A stretch of 64,000 bases of DNA from positions 1-64,000 of the forward strand of contig VBAK01000105.1 of NCBI GenBank assembly GCA_005882275.1, written 5' to 3'. The notes under the pieces are model-generated. The model did not search any database. It had not been told where the DNA came from and worked only from the letters and a program-made list of their open reading frames with translations. The position numbers and the translations under genes are program-made. This document shows, piece by piece, positions 8,825 through 16,455 of this stretch. The DNA comes from Candidatus Segetimicrobium genomatis. GTDB taxonomy: Bacteria > Sysuimicrobiota > Sysuimicrobiia > Sysuimicrobiales > Segetimicrobiaceae. How positions within the stretch are numbered: position 1 is the stretch's first letter; the number at the start of each line of letters is the position of its first letter.

Positions 8825-9715
8825 ATGCCTCGGCCGATCGTTGAGTGCGTCCCGAACTTCAGCGAAGGGCGCCGGCCGGACGTGCTGGAGGCCCTGGCCG
8901 CGGGCATCCGCGGCCCCGGCGTCCGGCTGCTCGACGTGTCCGCCGATCCCGACCACAACCGCGCCGTGTTCACGTTCGTCGGTGAGGGGGAGGCCGTGCT
9001 CGAGGCGGCGTTTCGGAGCGCGGCGGTGGCGGTGGAGCGAATCGACCTGCGCGCGCACCAGGGGGTCCATCCGCGGATCGGGGCCGTCGACGTGATTCCG
9101 TTCGTGCCGCTGGCCGGCGGGTCGATGCCGGTATGCGCGACGCTCGCCCGCCGGCTGGGCGCGCTGCTGGCGGACGACCTGGGCCTGCCGGTCTATCTCT
9201 ATGGTGAGGCCGCGGACCGGCGGCGGCCGCTGGCGGAGATCCGGCGCGGAGAGTTCGAGGGGCTGCGGACGGCGATCGCCGGGCCGGGCCGGCGTCCCGA
9301 CTTCGGGCCGGCCCGCCTCCATCCGTCGGCCGGAGCGGTCGCGGTCGGGGCGCGGGGCGTCCTGATCGCATTCAACGTGAACCTGAACAGCGCCGACGCG
9401 GCGGCCGCGCGGGAGATCGCCCGCGCCGTGCGCGCGTCGTCGGGAGGGCTTCCCGCGGTCCAGGCCATGGGGGTGCCCCTGCGCTCGCGCGGGCTGGCGC
9501 AGGTGTCGATGAACCTGCTCGACTATCGCCAGACGTCCCCGCTCGCGGCCTTCGGACGGGTCGAAGCGGAAGCGGCCCGCCGCGGCCTCGCCGTGGTGGA
9601 CGGCGAGCTCGTGGGGTGCGCCCCCCGGGAGGCGCTTCCGCCCGATCCCGTCGCCGCGCTTCGCCTCCGCGGCCTCCGCCCGGAGCAAATCCTGGACCCG
9701 GCGGCGCTTCAATGA
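8825..9715 (+). CDS. ftcD: Glutamate formimidoyltransferase
   Basis: 296-residue stand-alone formiminotransferase domain, which moves a formimino (or formyl) group between glutamate and tetrahydrofolate. Conserved blocks: VECVPNFSEGRR at the start, LLDVSADPDHNRAVFTFVG, the folate-site HQGVHPRIGAVDVIPFVPL and AVGARGVLIAFNVNL. The cyclodeaminase half of the animal enzyme is absent, as in many bacteria. There is no visible Shine-Dalgarno sequence. Its stop overlaps the folP start (ATGA), so it heads a folate operon rather than a histidine-degradation operon, which suggests a role in one-carbon supply. Confidence 0.9.
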   Translation: MPRPIVECVPNFSEGRRPDVLEALAAGIRGPGVRLLDVSADPDHNRAVFTFVGEGEAVLEAAFRSAAVAVERIDLRAHQGVHPRIGAVDVIPFVPLAGGSMPVCATLARRLGALLADDLGLPVYLYGEAADRRRPLAEIRRGEFEGLRTAIAGPGRRPDFGPARLHPSAGAVAVGARGVLIAFNVNLNSADAAAAREIARAVRASSGGLPAVQAMGVPLRSRGLAQVSMNLLDYRQTSPLAAFGRVEAEAARRGLAVVDGELVGCAPREALPPDPVAALRLRGLRPEQILDPAALQ

Positions 9716-10560
9716 CGCCGCCCCCCATCTGGTGCGGGCCGCTCCACCTGGAGTTCGGCGCGCGCACGTATGTCGTGGGGATCATCAACACGGCGCCGGA
9801 TTCGTTCGCCGGAGACGGCCTGGCGGGCGACGCGGGCGCGGCCGAGGCGCTCGGTCGAACGATGAGGGCCGCGGGCGCCGACATCCTCGATGTCGGGGGG
9901 CGGTCGACCCGGCCGGGCGCGGTGCCCGTCGAGGAGGCGGAGGAAGCCCGCCGGACGGTCCCGGCGGTCCGGCGCCTCGCCGCTGGCGGAGTCCCGGTGA
10001 GCGTGGACACGATCTCGGCGAGGGTCGCCGCGGCGGCCCTGGACGCGGGGGCGGCGATGGTGAACGACGTGTCGGGCCTTCGCGATCCGGGGATGGCTCC
10101 GCTGGTCGCCCGCGCGGGGGTGCCCGTGGTGGTGATGGACTGGAACGATCGCTCGGACGCCCCGGACGTACTGGCGGCGACCGCGGCGTTTCTCCGGGAG
10201 CGGATCGCCGCCGGCGTCGCGGCGGGGATCCCTGAGGGGCGGATCATCATCGACCCGGGGTACGGGTTCGGGCTCACGGTGCCGCAGAACATGGCCCTCC
10301 TCCGGCGCCTCCGGGAACTGACCGCGCTCGGCCGCCCGCTCTTCATTGGGACCTCCCGGAAAGGGAGCATCGGGAGGGTGTTGAACCTTTCGGTCGACGA
10401 CCGGCTGGAGGGGACCGCCGCGACCGTGGCGGTCGCGATCGCCAACGGCGCGGACTTCGTGCGCGTGCACGACGTCGCGGCCATGGTGCGGGTCGCGAGG
10501 ATGACCGACGCGATCGTCCGGGGATGGCCTCCGGCCGCCGGGGGGGCGGCGTCCCCATGA
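9712..10560 (+). CDS. folP: Dihydropteroate synthase
   Basis: Joins p-aminobenzoate to hydroxymethyl-dihydropterin diphosphate in folate synthesis. 282 residues from the ATG that overlaps the ftcD stop. The first pterin motif reads INTAPDSFAGDG instead of the common NVTPDSFSDGG. Other motifs are standard: ILDVGGRSTRPGA, VSVDT, MVNDVSGL, IIDPGYGFG, and PLFIGTSRKGSIG, which binds the pterin. The stop overlaps the folB start by four bases, so expression is translationally coupled. Confidence 0.94.
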   Translation: MTPPPIWCGPLHLEFGARTYVVGIINTAPDSFAGDGLAGDAGAAEALGRTMRAAGADILDVGGRSTRPGAVPVEEAEEARRTVPAVRRLAAGGVPVSVDTISARVAAAALDAGAAMVNDVSGLRDPGMAPLVARAGVPVVVMDWNDRSDAPDVLAATAAFLRERIAAGVAAGIPEGRIIIDPGYGFGLTVPQNMALLRRLRELTALGRPLFIGTSRKGSIGRVLNLSVDDRLEGTAATVAVAIANGADFVRVHDVAAMVRVARMTDAIVRGWPPAAGGAASP

Positions 10561-10922
10561 CCGATCGGATCGTGCTCAGCGAGATGGCCTTCTACGCCTA
10601 CCATGGGCTGAATCCGGATGAGCAGGCCGCCGGCCAGGTCTTCCTCGTCGATGTCGCGGTGGAGGCCAACCTGCACCGGGCCGGCCACACCGACGAGATC
10701 GGTGACACGCTCGACTACCGCGATCTGTATGCGCGGGTTCGGGAGGCCGTGACCGGCGAACGATACCGGCTGCTGGAGGCGGTGGCCGAGGCGGTGGCGC
10801 ACCGGCTGCTGGAGGTCGAACGCGTCGAGGGGGTCACCGTGTCGGTTCGGAAGCCGCATGTCAAGTTGGGCGGGCCGCTGGCGTACGCCGCGGCCGAAGT
10901 GACGCGGCGAAAGCGGCCGTGA
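10557..10922 (+). CDS. folB: Dihydroneopterin aldolase
   Basis: 121 residues, normal length. Cleaves dihydroneopterin to hydroxymethyl-dihydropterin, the substrate of FolK. Typical features: the opening DRIVLSEMAFYAYHGLNPDEQ with the active-site region YHG, the DTLDYRDLY segment, the conserved RLLEAVAEAVA helix and the C-terminal VSVRKPHV with the catalytic Lys. It starts at the ATG that overlaps the folP stop (ATGA). The CDF-like transporter gene follows 10 bp later and separates it from folK. Confidence 0.94.
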   Translation: MTDRIVLSEMAFYAYHGLNPDEQAAGQVFLVDVAVEANLHRAGHTDEIGDTLDYRDLYARVREAVTGERYRLLEAVAEAVAHRLLEVERVEGVTVSVRKPHVKLGGPLAYAAAEVTRRKRP

Positions 10923-10932
10923 CGTTCCGGCC

Positions 10933-11634
10933 GTGAGGCTCCACCCCGCGACGCGCACTCAGCCCGGCGGCGGCCGACCGGCGGCGGCCGGCGGGATCCG
11001 TCCACCGCTCCGGCGGGCGATCGTTCTGGAGTGGGTGTCCATCGTGTGGATGACCCTTGAGGGAGGGATCTCGATCGCGGCCGGCGTGGCCGCCGGGAGC
11101 CTGGCGCTCGAGGTGTTTGGGCTGGACAGCCTGATCGAGATCGTCGCCGCGGCGATCGTGCTGTGGCGCCTCGGGGTGGAGGCCCGGGTCGAGGTCGCAG
11201 CCGGCTCCACGGATTCTGCCCTCGAGACGGCCGCGGCATCGCGCGTGGCGGCGGCCGAACGGCTGTCGGCGCGCGTGGTGGCCGTGAGCCTGCTCGCTCT
11301 GGCGGTCTACATCGTGATCGGCGCCGCCTCGACCCTGCGGGCTCATGGAGTGGCCCACCCCGGCGTCTGGGGGTTCGCCGTCTCCATCGTCGCCGCGGGG
11401 GGGATGCCGTTGCTGTCCATCGCGAAGCAGCGGGCCGCCCGCGCCCTCGACAGCGAGGCGCTGCGCGAGGACGCGATCGGGAACCTGGCGTGCGGGCTGA
11501 TGGCGCTGATCGTCCTCGCCGGCCTCGTCGCCCAGCGCGGCGGCCTGTGGTGGGCCGACCCGGCGGCGGCGCTGGTCCTCGGCGTGTTCGTGCTCCGGGA
11601 AGGGCGCGAGGGATGGGAGCGGGCCGGTGAGTGA
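10933..11634 (+). CDS. Cation-diffusion-facilitator-like membrane protein
   Basis: 233 residues from a GTG. Several membrane segments are visible (LEWVSIVWMTLEGGISIAAGVAAG, LDSLIEIVAAAIVLW, VVAVSLLALAVYIVIGAA, GFAVSIVAAGGMPLLSIA, NLACGLMALIVLAGLVA). The FGLDSLIE and DSEALREDAIGNL motifs resemble the metal-site helices of CDF transporters, but the standard HxxxD pair is not present and there is no long cytoplasmic C-terminal domain. A short, divergent CDF relative is the best reading; the substrate is unknown. It sits inside the folate operon between folB and folK and overlaps folK by eight bases. Confidence 0.72.
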   Translation: MRLHPATRTQPGGGRPAAAGGIRPPLRRAIVLEWVSIVWMTLEGGISIAAGVAAGSLALEVFGLDSLIEIVAAAIVLWRLGVEARVEVAAGSTDSALETAAASRVAAAERLSARVVAVSLLALAVYIVIGAASTLRAHGVAHPGVWGFAVSIVAAGGMPLLSIAKQRAARALDSEALREDAIGNLACGLMALIVLAGLVAQRGGLWWADPAAALVLGVFVLREGREGWERAGE

Positions 11635-12142
11635 GCCCCGGGTGTTCCTGGGGCTTGGCTCCAACCTCGGCGACCGCGCGGAGATGCTGTCGCGCGCGCG
11701 CGCGCTCCTCGAGGGGCCCGACCTGGGCATGGTCGGGGTCTCCCGCGTCTATGAGTCCCCACCCTGGGGGATGGCCGACCAGCCCTGGTTCCTCAATCAG
11801 GCGGTGGAGATCCGCACGAGCCTGCCTCCCCGCGCGCTGCTGTCACGGTGCCTGGAGATCGAGGCGCGGCTGGGGCGCGTGAGGACGGTCCGGTGGGGAC
11901 CGCGGACGATCGATATCGACATCCTCCTCTACGGGGGACTGGAGATGAACGCCCCGGATCTCATCATCCCGCACCCGCGGCTCCGCCGGCGGGCGTTCGC
12001 GCTCATCCCGCTCGAAGAACTGGCCCCGGGATTGATCCTGCCCGACGGGACGGCGGTTGAGTCCGCGCTGGCCGCCCTCCCGGATCGCGCGGGCGTTCAG
12101 GAGTACGTCCCGGGGCGGGATCCGGCGAGGACCGACCGGTGA
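11627..12142 (+). CDS. folK: Hydroxymethyl-dihydropterin pyrophosphokinase
   Basis: 171 residues. Transfers diphosphate from ATP to 6-hydroxymethyl-dihydropterin. Signatures: VFLGLGSNLGDR at the start, VYESPPWG, WFLNQAVEI, and the metal/ATP loop RWGPRTIDIDILLYGG followed by IPHPRLRRRAFALIPL. The GTG at 11627 lies inside the end of the transporter gene, and its own stop overlaps the birA start. With folP and folB it gives three consecutive steps of dihydropteroate synthesis; folE is not in view. Confidence 0.95.
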   Translation: MSEPRVFLGLGSNLGDRAEMLSRARALLEGPDLGMVGVSRVYESPPWGMADQPWFLNQAVEIRTSLPPRALLSRCLEIEARLGRVRTVRWGPRTIDIDILLYGGLEMNAPDLIIPHPRLRRRAFALIPLEELAPGLILPDGTAVESALAALPDRAGVQEYVPGRDPARTDR

Positions 12143-12912
12143 GCGCACACAGGCTTCCCCACATCGGCACCCGCCTGATCGGCCGATACATCCGCTGGCA
12201 CGAATCCCTCCCATCCACGAACGACGTGGCGATGCGGCTCGCGGACGTCGGGGTCCCCGAGGGGACCGTCGTCGTGGCGGAAGAGCAGACCGCAGGGCGG
12301 GGACGGCGGGGGCGCGCATGGGCCTCGCCCCGCGGGGGCCTCTGGTTCTCGGTGATCCTCCATCCGGGGATCCCGGTCGAGCGGGTCTCGCTGGTCGCCC
12401 TCTCGGCCGCCGCCGCCACGGCCCGGGCAGTTCGCGAGGCCACCGGGCTCCCGGCCCGGGTGAAGTGGCCCAACGATGTCCTCATCGACGGGAAGAAGAT
12501 CGTCGGCATCCTCGCCGAGGCCGGCGCCGGCGGTGAGTGGGTGGTGGTTGGGATCGGCATCAACGCCAACATTCCGCTCGAGGCGCTTCCCCAGACGGCC
12601 GGGTCTCCTGCGACGTCCCTTCAGGCGCTCGGCCATCCCGTGGACCGGGATGCGCTGCTCCGGGTGGTGCTGCGCGAACTGGAGGACGGGTACGACCTCC
12701 TGAAATCCGGCGGGTTCCGCGCCACGCTCCGGCGGTGGCGGGAGATGGCGGACACGCTCGGCCGGCCGGTTCGCGTGGAGATGCCGGATGCCACGATCGA
12801 GGGGGTCGCGCAGGACATCGATGAGACCGGGGCGCTGCTCGTCCGGCTCGAGGGGGGAAGCGTCCGGCGGGTCGTCGCCGGCGACCTCCGGGTGCGGGAG
12901 GCGGGTCCGTGA
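12139..12912 (+). CDS. birA: Biotin--[acetyl-CoA-carboxylase] ligase
   Basis: 257 residues, the catalytic-only form: there is no N-terminal DNA-binding domain, so it should not act as a repressor. It forms biotinyl-AMP and biotinylates carboxylase carrier proteins. The biotin-binding loop GRGRRGRAWASPRGGLWFSVIL and KWPNDVLIDGKKIVGILAE are complete, and a C-terminal SH3-like domain ends the protein. The GTG start overlaps the folK stop and its stop overlaps the next gene, so it is embedded in the folate operon. Confidence 0.94.
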   Translation: MSAHRLPHIGTRLIGRYIRWHESLPSTNDVAMRLADVGVPEGTVVVAEEQTAGRGRRGRAWASPRGGLWFSVILHPGIPVERVSLVALSAAAATARAVREATGLPARVKWPNDVLIDGKKIVGILAEAGAGGEWVVVGIGINANIPLEALPQTAGSPATSLQALGHPVDRDALLRVVLRELEDGYDLLKSGGFRATLRRWREMADTLGRPVRVEMPDATIEGVAQDIDETGALLVRLEGGSVRRVVAGDLRVREAGP

Positions 12913-13868
12913 TCACCGATGTGGCAGGGATCACCGTCGGCCACGCCACCGACCTGGAGCACCTGACCGGATGCACCGCGGTCGTCTGCGGGGATGGGGC
13001 TGTGGCCGGCGTCGCGGTCCTGGGCGGCGCGCCCGGGACCCGGGAGACCGACTCCCTTCGCCCGGAGAACCTGGTGGACCGGGTGCACGCGATCCTACTG
13101 TGCGGGGGAAGCGCGTTCGGTCTGGCCGCCGCGGACGGGGCGGTCCGATATCTCGAGGCTCAGGGGGTCGGGTTTCCCACCCCCGCGGCGCGCGTTCCGC
13201 TCGTGCCCGCGGCCGTCATCTACGATCTGGGGATCGGCAGCGCCGGCGTCCGGCCCGATGCGGCGATGGGGGAGGCCGCGTGCCGGGCGGCGCGGTCGGG
13301 ACCGGTTGGTGAAGGCTGCGTCGGCGCGGGCACCGGCGCGACGGTGGGCAAGCTCTTCGGGGTCCGCGGGGCGATGAAATCTGGGATCGGCACGTGGGGC
13401 ACCCGCGTCGCCGGGGGCGCCGCCGTCGCGGCCCTGGTCGTCACCAACGCGTTCGGCGACGTCCTGGATGTCCGCACCGGGAAGGTGCTGGCGGGCGCTC
13501 GGTACCCCGGCCACGGGGGCTTTGTCGGAACCGCGGACTACCTGAGAACCCATGGTTTCCCCGAAGGGCCCGGTGTCCCATTCGGGGTTCCCGCCCATAC
13601 GACGATCGGCGTGGTCGCGACGGACGCGGCGCTGACGAAAGCCCAGGCGACCCGTCTGGCGCTGCTCGCCCATGCGGGGCTGGCCCGCGCCGTCTCCCCC
13701 TCCCACACCTCGGTGGACGGCGATGCGTTCTTCGTCGTGAGCACGCGGGATGCCCCCGCCGACTGGTTCGCGCTTCAGGCGGCGGTGCCGGAGACCGTGG
13801 CAGAAGCCGTGATGCGGTCGGTGAGGACTGCCAGGACCATGGGGGGCGTGCCCGGCCTCGCGTCCTAG
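12909..13868 (+). CDS. P1 (S58) family peptidase
   Basis: 319 residues of the DmpA/L-aminopeptidase D-esterase family, which self-cleaves into two chains with a new N-terminal nucleophile. Visible blocks: MITDVAGITVGHATDLE, VLGGAPGTRETDSLRPEN, LLCGGSAFGLAAADG, GEGCVGAGTGATVGKLFG, and HTTIGVVATDAALTKAQA, where the nucleophile (here Thr) and autoprocessing site are expected. Its natural substrate is not predictable. The GTG start overlaps the birA stop; it ends the operon and converges with the RDD gene. Confidence 0.88.
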   Translation: MITDVAGITVGHATDLEHLTGCTAVVCGDGAVAGVAVLGGAPGTRETDSLRPENLVDRVHAILLCGGSAFGLAAADGAVRYLEAQGVGFPTPAARVPLVPAAVIYDLGIGSAGVRPDAAMGEAACRAARSGPVGEGCVGAGTGATVGKLFGVRGAMKSGIGTWGTRVAGGAAVAALVVTNAFGDVLDVRTGKVLAGARYPGHGGFVGTADYLRTHGFPEGPGVPFGVPAHTTIGVVATDAALTKAQATRLALLAHAGLARAVSPSHTSVDGDAFFVVSTRDAPADWFALQAAVPETVAEAVMRSVRTARTMGGVPGLAS

Positions 13869-13922
13869 CCTCACGGGAGAGCGAAGGACGGCTCTGTGAG
13901 TACGCGGACTGCGGATTCCGGC

Positions 13923-14432
13923 TTACGCGCGAGCCACGGCGATGAGGGGCATCGCCCCCTTCTCCACCACGTACGTTGCCACAAATTTGTCATGCCATGC
14001 CTGGCGGTCCTTGTCGATCAGGATCCACAAGAAGCCCAGGCCGAAGATCAACCCAGAGATCCACTTGCCGATCCATTCCCGGACAAACATGATGAAGAAT
14101 CCCACGGGCTGTCCGGTTTCATGCACCACTTCCAGGCCCAACACCCGTTTCCCGGGCGTGGTCCCGTGAGCGAACAGCGCGATCGCCCAGATCCCATACC
14201 CGACCAACAGAAGGAGACCCAGCAGGACCCCCTCGCCACCCGTCGCCGCCGCCCCGAAGGCCAGGCTCAGTGCCACCGCCAGGAGCACCCACTCCATGAG
14301 CGTGGCTCCAAGACGGCGTGCCGGCGACGCCAGCCGTCCCACGTTGGGGTTCGACACGAACGTGTGACACAGCGGGCAAAAGCGGCTTCCGGGCGGGAGC
14401 GCCGCCCGACACGATGGGCACTCGGTCGCCAT
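13923..14432 (-). CDS. Zinc-ribbon RDD family membrane protein
   Basis: 169 residues. An N-terminal zinc ribbon (CPSC ... CPLC, residues 5-22) is followed by an RDD-type membrane domain. The RDD signature Arg-Arg is in SPARRLGATLMEW, then two or three hydrophobic segments (LLAVALSLAFGAA, LLGLLLLVGYGIWAIALF) and the TPGKRVLGLEVV loop. The final DKDRQAWHDKFVATYVV is typical of the family. RDD proteins are poorly characterised; some act in ion exchange. It has a good GGGGGAGG upstream of the ATG and faces the P1 peptidase. Confidence 0.85.
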   Translation of the reverse strand: MATECPSCRAALPPGSRFCPLCHTFVSNPNVGRLASPARRLGATLMEWVLLAVALSLAFGAAATGGEGVLLGLLLLVGYGIWAIALFAHGTTPGKRVLGLEVVHETGQPVGFFIMFVREWIGKWISGLIFGLGFLWILIDKDRQAWHDKFVATYVVEKGAMPLIAVARA

Positions 14433-14580
14433 CCGATTCCTCCCCCGGCGGGATGATTCGATCGGGCCGGCGGATGCAGACGCGCCATTCGCTGGCGCCC
14501 CCGCCGTTTCCTCGGCCTCTCCCCGTGCGGGGCCGGCGGTGTGTCGAGGCGGAGCGGATCACGGTGCGCCGGCCGGCCGC

Positions 14581-14609
14581 TTGCCCGGCGCGCCCGGGTC
14601 TGCTACGCT
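14581..14609 (+). promoter_or_regulatory. Putative coaX promoter
   Basis: TTGCCC (14581-14586), 17 bp, then TACGCT (14604-14609) preceded by TGC. The spacing is ideal and the extended -10 is present, but both hexamers are imperfect. The leader to the coaX ATG would be about 90 nt. Confidence 0.45.
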
Positions 14610-14704
14610 ACCACTGGCCGGCACACGCCGTTGGCCGGACCCTACGTCTGCGCAGTCGGTCCGTCCGGTACTGCATCGCAGACTGGAACGGAGGAACAGG
14701 CTCG

Positions 14705-15493
14705 ATGCTCCTCGCCGTCAGTGTCGGGAACACCCGCATCAAGCTCGCCCTGTACCGCGGCCGCGCCCTGCTGGCCAACTGGGTGATCGCCACCGTCAGG
14801 GAGAGCACCACCGATGAATACGCGATGCTCTGGCGCCAGTTGTGCCGCCACGCCGGATACGACTTCGAAGACATCACGGGCGTGGCGATCGCGTGCGTCG
14901 TGCCGCAGCTGGCGGCCACGCTGCGGCGCCTCTCCCGGACCTACCTCGGGCGCCCGCCGCTGGAGGTCGGCCCAGGCATCCGGACCGGGATGCGCGTGCT
15001 CTACGAGAACCCGCGCGAGGTCGGCGCGGACCGGATCACGAACGCGATCGCCGCCTACGCCGCCTACAAGGGCCCGGCGATCGTGGTGGACTTCGGCACC
15101 GCCATGACGTTCACGGTGGTCTCCGCGGAAGGCGATTTCCTCGGCGGAGCGATCGCCCCGGGGGTCGACATCTCCATGGACGCCCTCGCCCTCCACGCCG
15201 CGCAGCTCCGCAAGGTCGAGATCACGCGGCCGCCGTCGGTCATCGCCCGGAACACGGTCGCGGCGATCCAGTCCGGCGTCCTGTTCGGGTTCGCCGGCCA
15301 GGTCGACGGGATGGTGGAGCGGATGCAGCGCGAGTTGGGCGGACAGGCGGCCGTTGTCGCGACGGGCGGGTTCGCGGAGCTGATCGCTCCGGAGACCCGG
15401 TCGATCGCCCACGTGGATCCGCTGCTCGGATTGGAAGGCCTGCGCATCCTGTACGAGCGCAACGCCCCGGTGGAAGGAGAGGCAAGGGAGTGA
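14705..15493 (+). CDS. coaX: Type III pantothenate kinase-like protein (first catalytic Asp replaced)
   Basis: 262 residues, normal for CoaX, which phosphorylates pantothenate in coenzyme A synthesis. Two of the expected acidic motifs are intact: GADRITNA (Asp109) and VVDFGTAMTF (Asp129). A later G-rich AVVATGGFAELI is also present. However, the N-terminal phosphate motif normally reads DVGNT and here reads SVGNT (codon AGT at residue 6). That Asp is reported as essential in characterised CoaX enzymes. The start at 14705 is fixed by MLLAVSVGN matching the family N-terminus. It is either a kinase with altered chemistry or a diverged paralogue. Confidence 0.8.
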   Translation: MLLAVSVGNTRIKLALYRGRALLANWVIATVRESTTDEYAMLWRQLCRHAGYDFEDITGVAIACVVPQLAATLRRLSRTYLGRPPLEVGPGIRTGMRVLYENPREVGADRITNAIAAYAAYKGPAIVVDFGTAMTFTVVSAEGDFLGGAIAPGVDISMDALALHAAQLRKVEITRPPSVIARNTVAAIQSGVLFGFAGQVDGMVERMQRELGGQAAVVATGGFAELIAPETRSIAHVDPLLGLEGLRILYERNAPVEGEARE

Positions 15494-15508
15494 GTCTAAG
15501 AACCATCC

Positions 15509-15544
15509 GAATGCCGATCGAAGCGAGGAGTAGAACAAAGGTAA
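15509..15544 (+). repeat. Dispersed repeat copy abutting a start codon
   Basis: One 11-bp unit GAATGCCGATC (15509-15519), GAA, then one 22-bp unit (15523-15544) ending in AAAGGTAA. The last A of the repeat is the A of the ATG of the next gene, so the element supplies the whole ribosome-binding region. This is the same unit as at 8208-8309 and 24904-24939. Confidence 0.85.
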
Positions 15545-16455
15545 TGAAGCGCGTGGTCAGCGTGAGCCTGGGAAGCAGCACGCGCGACAAGCGCGTGGAA
15601 ACGGAGATCCTCGGCGAGCGCTTCATCATTGAGCGGATCGGCACCGACGGCGACACGGCCCGCTACCGGAGATTGGTGGAGGAACTCGACGGCCAGGTCG
15701 ATGCGATCGGCATGGGCGGCATCGACCTCTACCTTCAGGCGGGGCGGGCCCGGTACAAGATCCGCGATGCGGCCCGGTTGATCCGGGGCGTCCGCCGGAC
15801 GCCGGTGGTGGACGGCGGGGGCATCAAGAACTCCTGGGAAAAGTACGTCATTCTCGAGTACCTCCCCAAGGAGGCCGGCATCTCGTTCGCCGGGCGCCGG
15901 GTGCTGCAGGTCAGCAGCGTCGACCGGTACGGGATGGCCGAGGCGTTTGCCCAGGCCGGGGCGCAGACGCTGTTCGGGGATTTCTACTTCGCCCTCGGGC
16001 TGCCCATCCCGATGCGGTCGCTCACCACGGTGCGGTTCCTGGCGGCGTGCCTGCTCCCGGTCCTGACCAAGCTCCCGTTCCAGTGGCTGTATCCGACGGG
16101 GGCGAAGCAGGAGCAGCACGCCCCCCGCTACCCGCACGTGTTCCGGTGGGCCGAGGTCCTGGCCGGAGACTTCCACTTTATCCGGCGGTACATGCCGGAG
16201 GACCTGAGCGGGAAGACGGTCCTGACCCAGACGGTGACCGCGCAGGACGCCGAGGACCTGCGGCGCCGCCGCGTGCGGACGCTGATCACCGTCTCGCCGG
16301 AGATGGAGGGCCGGTCGCTCGGGACGAACGTGCTGGAGGGCATCGTCCTGGCGCTGTCGGGGCGGCGGAGCGCCGACCTCAAGCCGGAGGACTATGTGCA
16401 ATGGCTGCTGCGGGCCGGGTTTCGCCCGCGGGTCGAAACGCTGACGGCGGCATGA
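15544..16455 (+). CDS. Quinate 5-dehydrogenase-like protein
   Basis: 303 residues. The N-terminus (MKRVVSVSLGSSTRDKRVE, LGERFIIERIGTDGD) and IDAIGMGGIDLYL-like DAIGMGGIDLYLQAG match proteins that are annotated in Firmicutes as quinate 5-dehydrogenase; that name is a database habit and I know of no biochemical proof. A nucleotide-binding middle part contains GRRVLQVSSVDRYGMAEAFAQAG. The C-terminal half has VLTQTVTAQDAEDLRRR and VSPEMEGRSLGTNVLEG. The ribosome site is unusual: GAGGAG is 13 bases from the ATG and AAAGG only two. Its stop overlaps the next gene (ATGA), so the two products probably work together. Confidence 0.65.
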   Translation: MKRVVSVSLGSSTRDKRVETEILGERFIIERIGTDGDTARYRRLVEELDGQVDAIGMGGIDLYLQAGRARYKIRDAARLIRGVRRTPVVDGGGIKNSWEKYVILEYLPKEAGISFAGRRVLQVSSVDRYGMAEAFAQAGAQTLFGDFYFALGLPIPMRSLTTVRFLAACLLPVLTKLPFQWLYPTGAKQEQHAPRYPHVFRWAEVLAGDFHFIRRYMPEDLSGKTVLTQTVTAQDAEDLRRRRVRTLITVSPEMEGRSLGTNVLEGIVLALSGRRSADLKPEDYVQWLLRAGFRPRVETLTAA

